A stretch of 64,000 nt of DNA from Kribbella antiqua (GTDB taxonomy: Bacteria; Actinomycetota; Actinomycetes; Propionibacteriales; Kribbellaceae), in the NCBI RefSeq assembly GCF_004345665.1, contig NZ_SLWR01000016.1, positions 1-64,000 on the forward strand, given 5' to 3'. The position numbers and the translations under genes were made by a program. The notes below the pieces were generated by a model that saw only the letters and a list, made by a program, of their open reading frames with translations, was not told the DNA's origin and searched no databases. Below are positions 17,070-26,080 of this stretch, piece by piece (the stretch's first letter is position 1; every line of letters begins with the position of its first letter).

Positions 17070-17972
17070 ATGCTGGATCTGCATCGGCTCCGTCTGCTGC
17101 GTGAGGTGCACGGCCGCGGCACCGTGCATGGCGCCGCGCGGGCGCTCGGGTACACGCCGAGCGCCATCTCGCAGCAGCTCTCGGTGCTGGAACGCGAAGC
17201 CGGCACGCCGCTGCTGGAGCGGGTCGGGCGCAACGTCCGGCTCACTGCGGCGGGACAAGTCCTCGTGCGGCATGCCGAGACGCTGCTGGAGGGGATGGAG
17301 GCAGCCGAGGCAGAGCTGGCGACAATCGCGGCCGGGCGGGCGGCTGGAGTGGTCCGGGTCGCAGCCTTCCAGTCCGCGTTCCTGCGCATCGTCGCTCCCG
17401 CAGTACGAACGCTGTCCGCCAGCCACCCGGACATCCGCGTCGAGGCGACCGAGGCCGAGGTGGAGCAGGCCGCGCCGGCTGTGAGGTTGCAGCAGCTGGA
17501 TGTGGTGGTCGGGGACGAGTACGACGGTCAGCCGCGGGCTGTGCATGCGGATCTGCGTCGAGAGCGGTTGCTGCGCGAACGCATCCACGTTGTGCTGCCC
17601 ACGGACCATCCCGCGGCCGGCGTCGACCAGGTGCCGCTTGCGCAGTTGGCCGACGTCCAGTGGGCTGCCTGCCAACCTGGCACCGGGCATTGGGAGATGC
17701 ATGTGCGAGTTTGCCGGGAGCTCGGAGGCTTCGAGCCGGACCTGCGCTACAGCTCCGACGACTTCCTGATCCTCCTCGAGTTGGTCCGCACCACCGGCGC
17801 CGGCGCTCTGCTGCCCGATCTGGTGCTCGGCTACGGCGCCCCCGGCGTAGCGTTCCGCCGACCGGCCGAGGGCGCAGTCGGCCGAGAGGTCTTCCTCCTC
17901 ACCCGCCGGAGCCGCACCCCAGCAGTAGCCGCGGTGGCCTCCGCCCTCCGCACCGCCGCCCGCAACACCTAG
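17070..17972 (+). CDS. LysR-family transcriptional regulator
   Basis: A 300-residue LysR regulator. The N-terminal winged helix is clear (LREVHGRGTVHGAARALGY, then SAISQQLSVLEREAG), followed by the linker helix and a two-lobe periplasmic-binding-type effector domain. Divergent placement next to the DMT exporter suggests it controls that gene. The intergenic region has the short dyad GTGACTGTTCAC (17011-17022), compatible with a T-N11-A LysR site, but this was only judged by eye. Confidence 0.9.
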   Translation: MLDLHRLRLLREVHGRGTVHGAARALGYTPSAISQQLSVLEREAGTPLLERVGRNVRLTAAGQVLVRHAETLLEGMEAAEAELATIAAGRAAGVVRVAAFQSAFLRIVAPAVRTLSASHPDIRVEATEAEVEQAAPAVRLQQLDVVVGDEYDGQPRAVHADLRRERLLRERIHVVLPTDHPAAGVDQVPLAQLADVQWAACQPGTGHWEMHVRVCRELGGFEPDLRYSSDDFLILLELVRTTGAGALLPDLVLGYGAPGVAFRRPAEGAVGREVFLLTRRSRTPAVAAVASALRTAARNT

Positions 17973-18010
17973 CGCCGTAAGGGTTGTGACGTCGCCCCGG
18001 CGATTGGACG

Positions 18011-18051
18011 CTCAGCCCGTACGGCGGTGTGCGCTGTACGGGCTGAGGTTT
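18011..18051. terminator. Bidirectional rho-independent terminator
   Basis: Perfect 12-base stem CTCAGCCCGTAC (18011-18022) and GTACGGGCTGAG (18036-18047) followed by GTTTT. It lies between the convergent LysR gene and the acidic protein pair. Confidence 0.85.
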
Positions 18052-18057
18052 TGGCGC

Positions 18058-18663
18058 TTACAGAGCGAGTAGGCGCTGGAAGAAGGCGCGGTACTTCTGC
18101 AGGGCGGTGCGCAGGTCTTCGGTCTCGGGCTCACCGTCGGACCATTGCTTCTCCAGGTCTTGGTGCTGGTGTTCGAAGCTCTCCGAGAGGCGCTTGAGTA
18201 CGTCGTCGACCAGCTTGTCCGCCTCCGTCACCGCGTTGCGCGGATCGTCGACGAAGCTGCCCTGGATGACCTCCCAGCGGGTCTTGAAGTCGACGGCCGC
18301 GTCTTGCGGGACAAGCGGTTCGTCGGCCGTGGTCTGGGCGTCCTCGGCTGCCATCGCATCCGCCGGGGTGCCACGGTCCTGCAGCTCGTCGGCGGCGTCC
18401 GTACGGTCGTCGACGGCGTCAGCACGATCGTTGGTGGCGTCGGCACGGTCTGCGGTGTCGCTGGTGGCGTCGGCACGGTCTGCGGTGTCGCTGGTGGCGT
18501 CGCCGGTGGACCAGTCGGAGCCGGTGCTGTCGTCTGCGTCCGTACGGTCGTCGGCCTTCCAGTCGGAGCCGCTGCGGTCGTCGGCGGCTTCGGCGCGTTC
18601 GGCGTCGGTCATCCGGCGGTCGTCGTCCGTTGCGGTGAAGGGGCGGTCGGTCGGCGTGGTCAT
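18058..18663 (-). CDS. Acidic repeat-containing protein, paralogue of its neighbour
   Basis: A 201-residue very acidic protein. The first 100 residues are low-complexity, rich in Asp, Ala, Thr and Arg, with a ten-residue repeat ADATSDTADR encoded by a perfect 30-base direct repeat (18433-18462, 18463-18492). The C-terminal domain (about 125-200) resembles that of the upstream gene: both have a V-Q-x-SFVDDP/SFVDEP block, a run of acidic helices, and a final LRxAxxxYRxxxxxLL. No signal peptide or membrane span. Its ATG overlaps the stop of the upstream gene (ATGA). Function unknown. Confidence 0.7.
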   Translation of the reverse strand: MTTPTDRPFTATDDDRRMTDAERAEAADDRSGSDWKADDRTDADDSTGSDWSTGDATSDTADRADATSDTADRADATNDRADAVDDRTDAADELQDRGTPADAMAAEDAQTTADEPLVPQDAAVDFKTRWEVIQGSFVDDPRNAVTEADKLVDDVLKRLSESFEHQHQDLEKQWSDGEPETEDLRTALQKYRAFFQRLLAL

Positions 18664-19238
18664 GCTTCCTCCCTGGCGTCGGTCGGTTGTCCGCGGTGAC
18701 CGTTGCCGGCGCTGTCCGCCAGTAGTGCGTCAACCAGCAGGCGATAGTCGGTGACGGCGTGCCGAAGCTGTTCGGTGTTGGTCTCGCCGCGCGTCTGGGC
18801 GACCGCGACCCGGTGTGCGTCTCGGTAGTGCTCCGCGACCTCCGGGTGGTCTACCGAGATGTCGTTGACGCGCTGGTCGAACTCGTCGACCGGATAACCC
18901 GCTTCACGCATCATCTGTACGACGAGCTGGTCGGCGTCGGCCACCGCGGCCGGCGGCTCGTCGACGAAGCTCTGCTGCACCCGGTTCCACTCGGCGCGGT
19001 AGTGCTCGGCCGACTCGCGGCTCAACGGAGTGATGTCGAGCTTCTGCACCCGGCGCTCCCTGGCGCGGAGGTCGCGTTCGGTGGCGCGCCGATCGCCCGA
19101 CTCCTCGAGCGTGCGCTCGTACTCCGGGCCGAAGCGCTCCTGCAACTGCCCCGACCGCCTGCGCTGGTACATGTAGAGCAGCGCGGCCGCGGCGAGAACG
19201 GCAACGACGATGATGACGACTGTCAGGACGGTACCCAT
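18660..19238 (-). CDS. Single-span membrane protein with SFVDEP domain, unknown
   Basis: A 192-residue protein with an N-terminal membrane anchor (VLTVVIIVVAVLAAAALLYMY) followed by a basic, coiled-coil-like stretch (QRRRSGQLQERFGPEYERT, then RERRVQKLDI) and a helical domain that begins VQQSFVDEPPAAV. The domain is shared with the next gene in the operon. A good ribosome binding site (GGAGG) fixes the ATG at 19238. The pair may be a membrane receptor and a soluble partner of the same fold, which is inference. Confidence 0.72.
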   Translation of the reverse strand: MGTVLTVVIIVVAVLAAAALLYMYQRRRSGQLQERFGPEYERTLEESGDRRATERDLRARERRVQKLDITPLSRESAEHYRAEWNRVQQSFVDEPPAAVADADQLVVQMMREAGYPVDEFDQRVNDISVDHPEVAEHYRDAHRVAVAQTRGETNTEQLRHAVTDYRLLVDALLADSAGNGHRGQPTDAREEA

Positions 19239-19370
19239 CAGACCTCCAGTCCGGTTCAGCCCCGAGGCCGCTCCGGTACCCGCGGCGACGCCCAGACAAG
19301 CGCCAGACAAGCGTCCAGCCGGTCACCGACGGGATGCGGTGACCGGCTGGGTGCGGATCGTGCTGGTGTG

Positions 19371-19910
19371 TCAGGCCTTCGGGGCCAGCTTGTGGACGAT
19401 GATGCCGGACTTGAAGGTGGTCGAGCCGAGCAGCTCGAGGTGGGTGATGTCGAGGCCGGAGTTCTGGAACATCGTCTCGCCGTCGGCCAGCACCGGAAAG
19501 ATCCAGAAGTGGTACTCGTCGACCAGCTTGTGCTCCAGCAGCGTCTTGGAGAACTCGCCGGTTCCGTACTTGATCAGGTCGCCGCCGTCCTCCTCCTTCA
19601 GCCGCTTGACCGCCTCGGCGGCGTCGCCTTCGAGCAGGGTGGCGTTCCAGGTCGTCTCGGTCAGCGTGCGAGAGGCGACGTACTTGGGCATTGCGTTGAA
19701 GTGGTCCGTGAACGGGTCGCCGCTGCGCTGCGACCACGCCTTCGCGAAACCCTCGTAGGTGGCCCGGCCGAGCAGTTGCGCCTCGACGCCCTCCATCAGC
19801 CCCTGGGAGTAGGCGGCGTGCTCGTCGTCCCAGTACGGCGGGCTCCAGCGCTGCGGGTTGTCGATGACGCCGTTCAGGGTCACGAAGGTGGTCTCGATCA
19901 GCTTCCTCAT
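19371..19910 (-). CDS. Dihydrofolate reductase/RibD-C-like reductase
   Basis: A 179-residue protein of the RibD C-terminal/DHFR-like superfamily (the YyaP/YwjB group), likely an NADPH-dependent reductase of unknown substrate. Typical features are the start MRKLIETTFVTLNGVID, the LLGRATYEGF block near residue 45, and IKYGTGEFSKTLLEHKLVDE. It lies 28 bases after an NADPH-dependent FMN reductase gene and is probably co-transcribed with it. Confidence 0.85.
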   Translation of the reverse strand: MRKLIETTFVTLNGVIDNPQRWSPPYWDDEHAAYSQGLMEGVEAQLLGRATYEGFAKAWSQRSGDPFTDHFNAMPKYVASRTLTETTWNATLLEGDAAEAVKRLKEEDGGDLIKYGTGEFSKTLLEHKLVDEYHFWIFPVLADGETMFQNSGLDITHLELLGSTTFKSGIIVHKLAPKA

Positions 19911-19938
19911 GGTCGTTCCCTTTCTTACTGCTGGTTTC

Positions 19939-20502
19939 TCACTGTTGGTAAGGACGCTTGGTGCGCGCGTCCCGGAGCGCTTGGGCCCACCAGACGAGCT
20001 GGTCGAGCATGGTCTTGGCTTCCGCCTCGTAGCCGGCGCTGGCGCGTGGCCAGTCGCCGTCGCCGGTGAACTGCTCCCAGTAGCAGGGGAGCGCGATGGT
20101 ATTGCGGATGCTGACGGCCTGGAGTTCGGTGAACACCTGTCGCAGCTGTGCAGCGGCATACCGTCCACCGGTCTCCCGGCCGTAGCTGACGATCGCTACC
20201 GGCTTGGCGTGCCACTCCTCGTAGTACCAATCCAGTGCGGTCTTCAGTGGCGCCGGAAAGCTGCTGTTGTACTCCGGCGTCACCACAGCGAACGCATCCG
20301 CCGTCGCAAGCCTCGGAGCCAGTACGGCGACCTCCGCCGGCGTCGGGTCGTCGGTGTCGGGCAGTGTGCTCGGCAGGTCCGCAGCGGCGAGGTCGACCAG
20401 GTCGACGTCGAACTGCTTGGCTGCCTGCTTTGCCAGCCAGTGGGCCACCGTCGGCCCGAAGCGCCCGTTGCGGGTGCTGCCGATGATCACTGCGAGTCGC
20501 AT
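19939..20502 (-). CDS. NADPH-dependent FMN reductase (NAD(P)H:quinone oxidoreductase type)
   Basis: A 187-residue flavodoxin-like reductase. The phosphate-binding loop IIGSTRNGRFG at residues 5-15 and TPEYNSSFPAPLKTALDW near residue 80 are the signature of the NADPH-dependent FMN reductase/azoreductase family, including the conserved PEYN. GGAGG precedes the ATG at 20502. It starts divergently from the SARP-type regulator 97 bases away. Confidence 0.9.
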   Translation of the reverse strand: MRLAVIIGSTRNGRFGPTVAHWLAKQAAKQFDVDLVDLAAADLPSTLPDTDDPTPAEVAVLAPRLATADAFAVVTPEYNSSFPAPLKTALDWYYEEWHAKPVAIVSYGRETGGRYAAAQLRQVFTELQAVSIRNTIALPCYWEQFTGDGDWPRASAGYEAEAKTMLDQLVWWAQALRDARTKRPYQQ

Positions 20503-20599
20503 CTGCCTGCCCTCCATCCGTCTGCCTCAGACTCTGCCGGAACCCCTTTACGGTTTCTTTCCGGTCGGCCGTAAGGCTCGCCGGGGATAGGGTGCGGCC

Positions 20600-23500
20600 A
20601 TGCGTTTCGGGGTGCTGGGACCGGTGACGGCCTGGACGGACGCGGGGGAACCCGTCACGATCCAGGGACTGAAGGTGCGTGCCCTGCTGGCCGACCTACT
20701 GGTCCACGAGGGTCGCCCAGTGCCGGCGGACCGCCTGATCGACGACCTCTGGGGCGACGACCTGCCCGGCAACCCGTCCGGCACGCTCTCCGCCAAGGTG
20801 TCCCAGCTACGCCGCGCCTTGGAGGACGCAGAACCAGGCAGCCGTCTCTTGGTGTCGTCCGGTCCAGCTGGGTACTCACTCGCCGTCGACGAATCTTCGT
20901 ATGACGCTCTGGCCTTTGCCGCCCGGGTCTCGGCTGGCCAGCTGGATGAGGCACTGGCCTTGTGGCGTGGTCCGGCGTATGCCGACTTCGCCGACTTCGC
21001 GTTTGTCGAAACGGCTGTGGCTCGGCTGAGCGAGCAGCGGCTGAGTGTCTTGGAGAAGCGGGTCGCTGCTGGTGACTATCCAGTGAGCGAGCTGGCGGCG
21101 CTCGTGGCTGAGCACCCGTTGCGTGAGCTTCTGCGTGCGGCGCTAATGAAGGCGCTGTACCGGAGTGGTCGGCAGAGCGAGGCGCTTTCGAGCTACGAGG
21201 AACTGCGGCAGCTGCTGGCGGAAGAGCTCGGGCTGGACCCGAGTCCTGAGTTGGTGGCGCTGCACCAGTCGATCCTCACGCAGGAGCTGCCCAGTCGGCG
21301 TACGAACCTTCCGGCTCAGCTCACTGAGCTCATCGGGCGTGCTGACGCTTTGGCGGACGTCAGTGCGTGCCTGGCGTCTGCGCGGTTGGTGACGCTGACA
21401 GGTCCCGGGGGAGTGGGCAAGACCCGACTGGCTCTGGCTGCGGCTGCAGAGGTGGCAGACCGGTTCTCTGATGGTGTGGTGCTGGTTGAGCTGGCTGCGG
21501 TGACACCTGCGGCCTTGGATGTCGCGTCGTCGCTGACGGACGCCGTACAGGCGGCGCTGGATCTTCGGGAGGTTGCTGGGTCTGCTGACGCTGCGGTGGA
21601 GCGGCTTGCGGCTGTGCTGGGGTCCCGGCTGTTGGTGTTGGACAACTGCGAGCAGGTGGTTGCGGAGGTCGCTTCGCTGACCGATCGGCTGTTGGCTGCC
21701 GCACCTGGCCTGCGGGTGCTTGCCACGAGTCGCGAGCCGCTGGGTCTGGCCGGTGAGGTTGTCTGGAGTGTGCCGACGCTGGAGGTGCCTTCACCGTCGG
21801 ATGGTGCAGTCGGTTCGTTCAGTGCTGTGCAGCTGTTCGTTGCCCGGGCGGCTGCGGCTTCGCGCGGGTTCACCCTGACTGAGGAGACGGCTGCGGATGT
21901 GGCCGTGCTCTGCCGGAGGCTGGACGGGATCCCGCTCGCACTGGAGCTGGCTGCGACGCGAGTACGGGCGCTAGGGGTGCGTGGACTGGTTGCGCGGCTG
22001 GACGACCGGTTCCGGTTGCTGGCGACCGGGCATCGTGGTGCTGCTCCGCGTCAGCAGACTCTGCTTGCGATGATCGACTGGAGTTGGGAGCTGCTCAGTC
22101 CGGACGAGCAGACCGTGCTGCGACGTCTCGCCGTACATGCTGATGGTTGTATTGCGGACGCAGCGTCTGCCGTATCTGGTGTCGACGTGCTGGATGTTCT
22201 GGTGCGGCTGGTGGACCGGTCGCTCGTCGTACCGGTGCAGGGGGTGGACGGGCCGCGGTACCGGCTGCTGGAGTCTGTGGCGGCGTACTGCATGGAGAAG
22301 CTTCGGGACGCTGGCGAGCTGGAGTCGATGCAGCAGCGGCATCTGGAGTACTACACGTCCTTCGCGGAGTCGGCTCGGCCGCATCTCTATGGCGGCGAGC
22401 AGAGCAGGTGGCTGCAGCTGCTTGATGAGGACTCGGCCAATTTGCGTTCGGCGCTGGACCGGGCTGTGGCTCTTGGGGAGTTGCAGCTGGCAGAGCGGTT
22501 GGTGGATGCGCTGGCTTGGTACTGGTTCCTGCGTGGGCGGATTGCTGAGGCTGTGCGGTCACTGAAGGTCTTGCCGGGTTCGGCCGTTGCTGGTGCTTGG
22601 CGGGCTGGGTTCTTGTACGTACAGGGCTCTCCAGACGCAGCCCGCGAGCGGGACCGGTGGCTGGAGTCGGCTGATGCTCGGGCACAGTGGTGGATCGCCT
22701 TCACTGGCAGCGATGCAGGGGACCTGGTGACGTGTCAGGCGCTGCTGGAGCGGTCGCTGAAGTCCTTCGAGGCGGACGGTGACCAGTGGGGAGTCGCAGC
22801 TGTGCTGGCCGCTCGTGCGAAGCATGCACATGTGCGGACTGATCTTGCTGCGTTGCATTCGGACGCGTTGGAGAGCGCTCGGATCTTCCGCTCGGTTGGT
22901 GACCGGTGGGGGATGCTGCAGGCGACCTCGTGGCTTGGTTCGCATGCGGAGCTCGTCGGTGACTTTGACGAGTCTGCGCGGCTCCACACCGAGGGTGCGC
23001 AGTTGGCTGAGGAGCTAGGGCTCTGGCCAGAGGTTGCCGGGGCGCTCGGCATGCTCGGGTGGACTGAACTCAGGCAGGGCCACTACGAGACCGCCCGTGC
23101 CCACGGTGAGCGCGCACTGCGTCTGGCGACGGAGCAGGGGCATCGCTCGACCCAGGCCCTGGCTGAGCTCGTGCTGGCGTTCGCAGCTCGTCGTACGGGC
23201 GCACTGGACGAGGCGGTGTCGCGGCTACGAGCCCTGGTGGACGCCGCTCGCCGTCACGACGAGCCCGTGCTTTATCTGTCCATCGTGCTATCGGAGCTTG
23301 GCGCCGCGCTGGAACTCCAGGGTGACCCGGCGGCCGCTCTCGAGCTCCACGCCGAGGCATTCCGCATCTCCGAGGAGTACGACTCGCGCCGCGGCATGTG
23401 CTGGGCGCTGGAAGGCCTTGCTGCGTGTGTGCCGGACAAGACCGTCGCCGCGCGGCTGCTGGGTGCGGCTGCGGCCGGCCGCGCGGCCGACGGGTACCTG

Positions 23501-23647
23501 TTCACCCCTGCCGAGGCTGTCGACCTGGACCGGGCCACAGCGGCTGCCCGAGCTGCGATCGGCTCCGACGCCTTCGAGGATGCCTTCGCGGCCGGTGCGC
23601 TACTGCCGCTCGACCATGCCTTCCGGTTGATTGATCTGTCCAGCTGA
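20600..23647 (+). CDS. SARP/AfsR-type transcriptional regulator with ATPase domain
   Basis: A 1015-residue regulator. Residues 1-90 are an OmpR-like winged helix (SGTLSAKVSQLRRALED), 95-235 the BTAD domain (HPLRELLRAALMKALYRSGR, then EELGLDPSPELVALHQSIL). From about residue 268 comes an NB-ARC/STAND-like ATPase with P-loop LTGPGGVGKTRLA and the Walker B region LLVLDNCEQV; the C-terminal third is helical and TPR-like. Such proteins act as signal-dependent activators. The adjacent reductase operon starts divergently and could be a target; the LLM-hemerythrin gene lies directly downstream. Confidence 0.9.
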   Translation: MRFGVLGPVTAWTDAGEPVTIQGLKVRALLADLLVHEGRPVPADRLIDDLWGDDLPGNPSGTLSAKVSQLRRALEDAEPGSRLLVSSGPAGYSLAVDESSYDALAFAARVSAGQLDEALALWRGPAYADFADFAFVETAVARLSEQRLSVLEKRVAAGDYPVSELAALVAEHPLRELLRAALMKALYRSGRQSEALSSYEELRQLLAEELGLDPSPELVALHQSILTQELPSRRTNLPAQLTELIGRADALADVSACLASARLVTLTGPGGVGKTRLALAAAAEVADRFSDGVVLVELAAVTPAALDVASSLTDAVQAALDLREVAGSADAAVERLAAVLGSRLLVLDNCEQVVAEVASLTDRLLAAAPGLRVLATSREPLGLAGEVVWSVPTLEVPSPSDGAVGSFSAVQLFVARAAAASRGFTLTEETAADVAVLCRRLDGIPLALELAATRVRALGVRGLVARLDDRFRLLATGHRGAAPRQQTLLAMIDWSWELLSPDEQTVLRRLAVHADGCIADAASAVSGVDVLDVLVRLVDRSLVVPVQGVDGPRYRLLESVAAYCMEKLRDAGELESMQQRHLEYYTSFAESARPHLYGGEQSRWLQLLDEDSANLRSALDRAVALGELQLAERLVDALAWYWFLRGRIAEAVRSLKVLPGSAVAGAWRAGFLYVQGSPDAARERDRWLESADARAQWWIAFTGSDAGDLVTCQALLERSLKSFEADGDQWGVAAVLAARAKHAHVRTDLAALHSDALESARIFRSVGDRWGMLQATSWLGSHAELVGDFDESARLHTEGAQLAEELGLWPEVAGALGMLGWTELRQGHYETARAHGERALRLATEQGHRSTQALAELVLAFAARRTGALDEAVSRLRALVDAARRHDEPVLYLSIVLSELGAALELQGDPAAALELHAEAFRISEEYDSRRGMCWALEGLAACVPDKTVAARLLGAAAAGRAADGYLFTPAEAVDLDRATAAARAAIGSDAFEDAFAAGALLPLDHAFRLIDLSS

Positions 23648-23672
23648 TGTTCTTGGCTTGAGATTATTTGTT

Positions 23673-23691
23673 CCACGAAGTAGTTTCGTGG
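23673..23691. promoter_or_regulatory. Palindrome upstream of the LLM-hemerythrin gene
   Basis: CCACGAA (23673-23679) and TTCGTGG (23685-23691), within an AT-rich stretch unlike its surroundings. A second short dyad, GGTTG and CAACC, follows at 23690-23702. Both lie in the 69 bases before the ATG at 23717, so a repressor or redox-regulator site is plausible. Confidence 0.45.
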
Positions 23692-23716
23692 TTGAGCCAA
23701 CCGCGAAAGGTGAACC

Positions 23717-25228
23717 ATGGACTACGGCCACGAGCTGGTCTTCGGCACGTTTCTGACCCCGGCGGTCGACAATCCCGGCCGGGTGATCGCCCTGGCCCAG
23801 CTGACCGAGCAGGTCGGTCTGGACCTGGTTACCTTCCAGGACCACCCGTATCAACCGCGTCTGCTGGACGCCTGGACGCTGCTCTCCGTCGTCGTCGCGC
23901 AGACCCAGCGAGTGAAGGTCGCGACGAATGTCGCCAACCTGCCGCTGCGACACCCGGTTGTGCTCGCCCGCAGCGTTGCCGCCCTCGACCTGATCAGTGG
24001 TGGCCGCGTGGAGCTGGGGCTGGGCGCCGGCGGGTTCCTGGAGGCCGTGGCTGCCAACGCTGGTCCTCGGCTGACCGCAGGGCAGAGCATCACCGCGCTT
24101 GAGGAAGCCATCGCGATCATGCGCGAGGTGTGGACCCCTTCCGGCGGTGGGATCCGGGTGGAGGGCAAGCACTACACGGTCTCCGGCGCCAAGCGCGGTC
24201 CGCAGCCTGCCCACGACGTGGAGATCTGGCTGGGCGCTTACAAGCCGCGGATGCTGGCTGTCACCGGGCGGCTGGCCGATGGGTGGCTGCCGAGCGCTGG
24301 GCACGCCGGGCCGGACGAGCTCGCTCCGATGAACAAGATCATCGATGACGCGGCCGTGGAGGCAGGGCGCGATCCAGCGTCGGTACGGCGGCTCTACAAC
24401 GTGTCTGGGCAGTTCACCGGGCGCGGTGGGTTCCTGCAGGGGCCGGAGGAACTGTGGATCGAGCAGCTCGCCGAGCTGACGCTTAGCGAGGGGATGAGCA
24501 CCTACATCCTCGGCTCTGACAACCCGGACGACATCCGCCGGTTCGCTGAGGTGGCAGCTGGTGTCCGTGAGGCTGTGGATGCTGGCCGGCGCGGTGGCTC
24601 TCCCGCGGTTGCTGCCCCGGTTGTGGAGGGGCGCTTCACCGTGGTGCCGACTCCACCTCCAGCTGTACGACGTAGCGCCGTACAGCTGCTGGATGAGTCA
24701 GACCGCCCGACCGGTCCGGCGTTGGACCCGGAGCGCACGTACACGCCGTATCAGCTGTCGTCCGGTCAGCACCTGATCGACGTACACGACCATCTGCGGG
24801 CTGAGCTCGAGCAGATCCGCGACCTGGTCGAGCAGGTCGCAGCCGGCTCGCTTGGTGTAGGGCAGGCGCGGTCGCACATCAACACCATGACCATGCGGCA
24901 GAACAACTGGACGCTTGGCACGTACTGCGAGTCGTACTGCCGGCTGGTGACCACACACCACTCGCTGGAGGACGCGTCGCTCTTCCCACAGCTGCGGCGA
25001 GCCGACCCGGCGCTGGTGCCGGTAGTGGATCGGCTGCAGGAGGAGCACCGCGTCATCCACGACGTACTGGAGGGTGTGGACAAGGCACTGGTCGCCCTGG
25101 TGGACGGCTCCGGCGACATCGACGGACTGCGGGCAGCGGTCGACCTGCTGGACGACACGCTGCTCTCACACCTCTCCTACGAGGAGCGCGAGCTGGTGGA
25201 GCCGCTGGCGCGGCTGGGAGTTATTTAG
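23717..25228 (+). CDS. LLM-class flavin-dependent oxidoreductase fused to a hemerythrin domain
   Basis: A 503-residue two-domain protein. Residues 1-290 are a luciferase-like (F420/FMN) monooxygenase-fold TIM barrel (GLDLVTFQDHPYQPRLLDAW, ATNVANLPLRHP, GGRVELGLGAGGF). After a Pro-rich linker, residues about 350-500 form a hemerythrin HHE four-helix bundle with the expected iron ligands: His in IDVHDHLRAE, TTHHSLEDASLFP, EEHRVIHD and SHLSYEERELVEPL. The diiron site could bind oxygen or sense redox state for the flavin domain. The ATG follows GAAAGGTG. Confidence 0.9.
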   Translation: MDYGHELVFGTFLTPAVDNPGRVIALAQLTEQVGLDLVTFQDHPYQPRLLDAWTLLSVVVAQTQRVKVATNVANLPLRHPVVLARSVAALDLISGGRVELGLGAGGFLEAVAANAGPRLTAGQSITALEEAIAIMREVWTPSGGGIRVEGKHYTVSGAKRGPQPAHDVEIWLGAYKPRMLAVTGRLADGWLPSAGHAGPDELAPMNKIIDDAAVEAGRDPASVRRLYNVSGQFTGRGGFLQGPEELWIEQLAELTLSEGMSTYILGSDNPDDIRRFAEVAAGVREAVDAGRRGGSPAVAAPVVEGRFTVVPTPPPAVRRSAVQLLDESDRPTGPALDPERTYTPYQLSSGQHLIDVHDHLRAELEQIRDLVEQVAAGSLGVGQARSHINTMTMRQNNWTLGTYCESYCRLVTTHHSLEDASLFPQLRRADPALVPVVDRLQEEHRVIHDVLEGVDKALVALVDGSGDIDGLRAAVDLLDDTLLSHLSYEERELVEPLARLGVI

Positions 25229-25235
25229 CCTGCGG

Positions 25236-25862
25236 TTATTTGGCTTCGCCCAGGAGTGAGGCCAGGATGTCGAGCAGGCGGAGAGTGGGGACCTCGCCGA
25301 GCAGCCGCGCGGCCGACGTGGGCGGCTCGGCGATCAGGCGGACCTGCAGCAGCTTGAAGTCGCGGACGTTGGCCGGGTTGACCAGGTCGTTGTGCACCGC
25401 GGTGAGGAACTCGGCACCGGCCGACGCCGAGCCGTAGGTCATCCGGATGAAGCTGTCGGTGACCGGGTAGAGGTACGGCCGCTTCAGGTGCAGCAGCTTC
25501 GACTTCTTGGCGTGACCGAAGCCGCGGTGGCCGGTGAACTTCTCGTCCAGCGCCATCGCCGCGTCGAACAGCTCGCTGCCCGCGGTCGCGTCCTCCAGCC
25601 GCGCGTCGACCGGGATGGCCGCGAGCTCCTTGTCCGCGTCGACCTCGAGCAGCCATGGAATGTCCATCGCGCGCAGGTCGGAGCCGATCACCATCGTCCG
25701 GGCCAGGTCCTCGAGCGTGATCCGGTTCGGGTCGGAGCCTCCCACGCACGTCATCCCCGGCAGACCGTCGTAGTAGCGCAATACAGCGCCGTTCGTCTCG
25801 GCGTACAGCCGCAACTGTGCTATCGCCTCGTCAACGACGATCTTCCGAGTACCGATGTTCAT
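25236..25862 (-). CDS. Hypothetical protein, DUF6308-like
   Basis: A 208-residue cytoplasmic protein with no membrane span. Features are DPNRITLEDLARTMVIGSDL near residue 45 and GHAKKSKLLHLKRPYLYP near residue 130, which recall actinobacterial DUF6308 proteins (an NRIT segment, then a KLLxxKRPxLxPVxD line). The assignment is by memory only. ATG 25862 is preferred; a longer frame to 25931 exists. It converges on the LLM-hemerythrin gene with seven bases between the stops. Confidence 0.6.
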   Translation of the reverse strand: MNIGTRKIVVDEAIAQLRLYAETNGAVLRYYDGLPGMTCVGGSDPNRITLEDLARTMVIGSDLRAMDIPWLLEVDADKELAAIPVDARLEDATAGSELFDAAMALDEKFTGHRGFGHAKKSKLLHLKRPYLYPVTDSFIRMTYGSASAGAEFLTAVHNDLVNPANVRDFKLLQVRLIAEPPTSAARLLGEVPTLRLLDILASLLGEAK

Positions 25863-26080
25863 GAGCCACACCCTCACACTCTTGGTGGCAGACCCGCCAG
25901 CGGGCGGACCATCATTCGAACGTTTTCCCACACTGCGTTTCCGCAGATCGTAGGCGACCGGACGCTCACCCCAACGGCAGGGTCACTTCCCGTTATCCAC
26001 AACCTGTAATCATCCGCTCTCAACGGCCTCCGATCTCCATAGACTCTCAGTGACAGGCCATCAACCGAGCGGAGGCGATC

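Noticed and set aside
16080..17702. 540-codon version of the DMT exporter
   Set aside because: Residues before the first span would cover the LysR gene on the other strand and have no family similarity; the exporter is complete from about 16991.
20655..23718. Antisense frames opposite the SARP-type regulator
   Set aside because: The plus-strand protein has continuous recognised domains across the region; antisense products are low complexity.
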